Of a stretch of 33,326 nt of DNA, positions 31,958 through 33,326 are shown piece by piece. The translations under genes and the position numbers were made by a program. The stretch is from Acidobacteriaceae bacterium (lineage in GTDB: Bacteria > Acidobacteriota > Terriglobia > Terriglobales > Acidobacteriaceae): positions 1 through 33,326 of the forward strand of contig PLQW01000114.1 in the NCBI GenBank assembly GCA_003160215.1, written 5' to 3'. Under the pieces are notes generated by a model. It searched no databases, was not told the origin of the DNA, and worked only from the letters and a program-made list of their open reading frames with translations. Each line of letters opens with the position of its first letter. The stretch's first letter is position 1.

Positions 31958-33326
31958 TTAAGGGCTTTTCTCGTTTATCTCGTGTTCCTGATTGCTGTTC
32001 TGCACCGCAACGGCCCTCCAAACTTCTGCCGTTCTCCCGCCTGTCTCGCGCGGCTCAACTCGAGCTAACCCATGCGACTGAAGTACGGCCAGCGCTCTTC
32101 CGATTTCTGCGCTCGGCTTGTTCCGCTTGTAATGGTCCGTAAGTTCATTCCGGGTAACTCCTCCGCGACTCCCGCGCAACAGGTTAAGAATTTCGTCGGC
32201 AGTCGGGTCGCCCAAGTTGTCGCCAAAGATAAATCGAGCCGAATCCTGGCAATAACGCCAGGCAGCGAGTGCAGCACTCAAGTGAGGCAGCTTTATTTCG
32301 GTGGATTGGTTGAGCAACGCATACAGCATCGCCAGGCGCACGGTTTGGGCCTCCGCTCGAGCTGTGATCGCGCCTAAGAGGCCGGGACGTCCGTCACTAA
32401 GCGCGGGATACACGTGCGACCACTCTGCGCGTGCTTCAGCAGCAAATTCAACGCGCCCGACCGCCCGAGCAGACTCAATAGCCTGTCTGGCGGCGGCTGC
32501 CAGTTTCGCTAGCGCATTCTCATTCACTGCACCGCCAAACGGCAGGCATTTTGATCGAGCAGCGCAGACCCAAAGGAAGCGATTAGCGAACCCATTCGCC
32601 ATATCGGTATTCGTGAGCTGTCGTTTGAGTTCCGCAACCGTGATGTGCGCGAGAATTGAAATGTGCGGTTCCATGCAGACGGCTCTTGCATTCTTGGCGA
32701 GTACGCGCAGCGGTCCCCCGTCCCATGCTTGGCGGATGATCGCCGACAGCGTGTTCCCGTCTCGTCCTGCTGATTGGAGTGCTTGCGACAACTCGCCCTC
32801 CACGGCGAGCAGGCGCTTGTCCTCCACACCGGCGTCGGTTGTCTGGACCTCATGCCCTACGACCCGCCCCCTTTCGCGCTGTGGCGCCATCTCGGTTGTA
32901 GGATCACGCACTGCGTGAATCAGTCATTCACCCGATGAGAGGCCTCCTGCAATTCGCTGCTTGCACCAGTCTTCGTCTACCAACTGCACAAAGCGGCGCG
33001 ATTCTCCCCAGGACATTCCCTTGCGAGCCTTTGCCGTCTGGCCCACGATGACCGCAGACAGGTTTGTGTAATGCCGGTCCCCGCCAACTTGGTAGTACGG
33101 TCCTCTGCCGATAATCGACCCCATTGTTACGAGAATTGAGAAAAGCAATGCAGCATCATCGGCTTCGGTCTGAGGCCCTACAAGCTGGACGAACTCGCCT
33201 GCAAGACCTTGGAACGCTTCAGACCCGAGCGCGGCAGGCCATTCCCTGATGGCGGGTGGTAATCCGCCATTTCCTTTTGCCGGCCCCGGTGAATACCGGC
33301 TGGCAACGTCGCGCGCCAGTTCCTTG
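31958..33326 (-). pseudogene. DUF3987 replication/primase-like protein interrupted by in-frame TGA; 5' end beyond window
   Basis: A single reading frame runs from the window edge to 31958 and is broken only by TGA at 32924-32926. Upstream of it are GSEAFQGLAGEFVQLVGPQ, TMGSIIGRGPYYQVGGDRHY and VGQTAKARKGMS, a P-loop-like region; downstream come LIHAVRDP, KRLLAVEGELSQALQSAGRD, GNTLSAIIRQAWDGGPLRVL and ANGFANRFLWVC. This is the DUF3987 layout of primase/helicase-like replication proteins of mobile elements. The junction reads SSGE-stop-LIHAVRDP, where relatives have a glycine (SSGEGLI). One base change from GGA to TGA explains it. The C-terminus carries a winged-helix-like segment (GSRGGVTRNELTDHYKRNKP). 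Confidence 0.75.

Larger units (their letters stand above)
30181..33326. mobile_element. Left edge of an integrative element at tRNA-Leu
   Basis: From the 3' end of tRNA-Leu the sequence carries, all on the minus strand, a tyrosine integrase, a small basic protein, an AlpA-like excisionase and a DUF3987 replication-type gene running out of the window. Integrase adjacency to a tRNA 3' end is the classic arrangement. No second copy of the tRNA end (the other attachment site) occurs in the window, so the right boundary lies outside. Confidence 0.8.

Noticed and set aside
1-33326. CRISPR array
   Set aside because: Despite a Cas4-like nuclease fold at the left edge, I see no regularly spaced direct repeats and no other cas genes.

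Overview
The window reads as high-GC bacterial DNA, most likely Acidobacteriota (Terriglobia-like). This is an inference from protein style, from a Tad/Flp locus interleaved with GT-C membrane glycosyltransferases, and from tiny Shine-Dalgarno-led peptides; no rRNA or marker gene is present. The centre (about 5.1-27.7 kb) is a nearly complete Tad/Flp (type IVb) pilus locus. The two ends carry pieces of mobile elements.

Layout. (1) 1-2.4 kb, minus strand: a translationally coupled phage-style recombination operon (putative single-strand annealing protein, DUF669/SSB-like protein, Fe-S PD-(D/E)XK nuclease cut by the window edge), divergent from a ribbon-helix-helix regulator with a cluster of TGACA/TGTCA half-sites between them. 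(2) 2.7-4.8 kb: one hypothetical gene and two decayed transposases (IS1182-like and IS1380-like). (3) 5.1-5.7 kb, plus: two Flp prepilin genes, each followed by a strong stem-loop. (4) 5.8-7.6 kb, plus: a GT-C membrane protein. (5) 21.0-7.6 kb, minus: one long operon with no gap above about 40 bp: tadV/cpaA, cpaB, cpaC (secretin), cpaE, cpaF, a 30-aa peptide, tadB, tadC, a 30-aa peptide, a DUF192 gene, a 50-aa peptide, then four genes for GT-C membrane proteins (one a short fragment-like ORF, one GT87). A decayed third pilin lies just upstream of tadV. (6) 21.4-28.6 kb, plus: another GT-C protein, an AraC-type regulator, a small orphan, three TadE/TadF/TadG-type minor pilin genes (the last with a von Willebrand A domain) and a degenerate receiver-domain protein. 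(7) 28.6-30.1 kb: mostly non-coding, with consecutive GC-rich hairpins, a palindromic repeat and a frameshifted sodium:solute symporter remnant. (8) 30.1-33.3 kb: tRNA-Leu(CAA) with, 23 bp from its 3' end, the integrase edge of an integrative element (integrase, 51-aa basic protein, AlpA-like excisionase, DUF3987 replication protein broken by an in-frame TGA).

How it works together. The prepilins would be trimmed by the TadV peptidase, polymerised by CpaF with TadB/TadC, positioned by CpaE and exported through the CpaC secretin with CpaB; TadE/F/G-type proteins would supply minor pilins or an adhesive tip. Co-transcription of several GT-C proteins behind tadC suggests glycosylation tied to the pilus or envelope, which is inference. 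Both window edges fall inside mobile-element replication/recombination genes, so the contig may end at a repeated or circular element.
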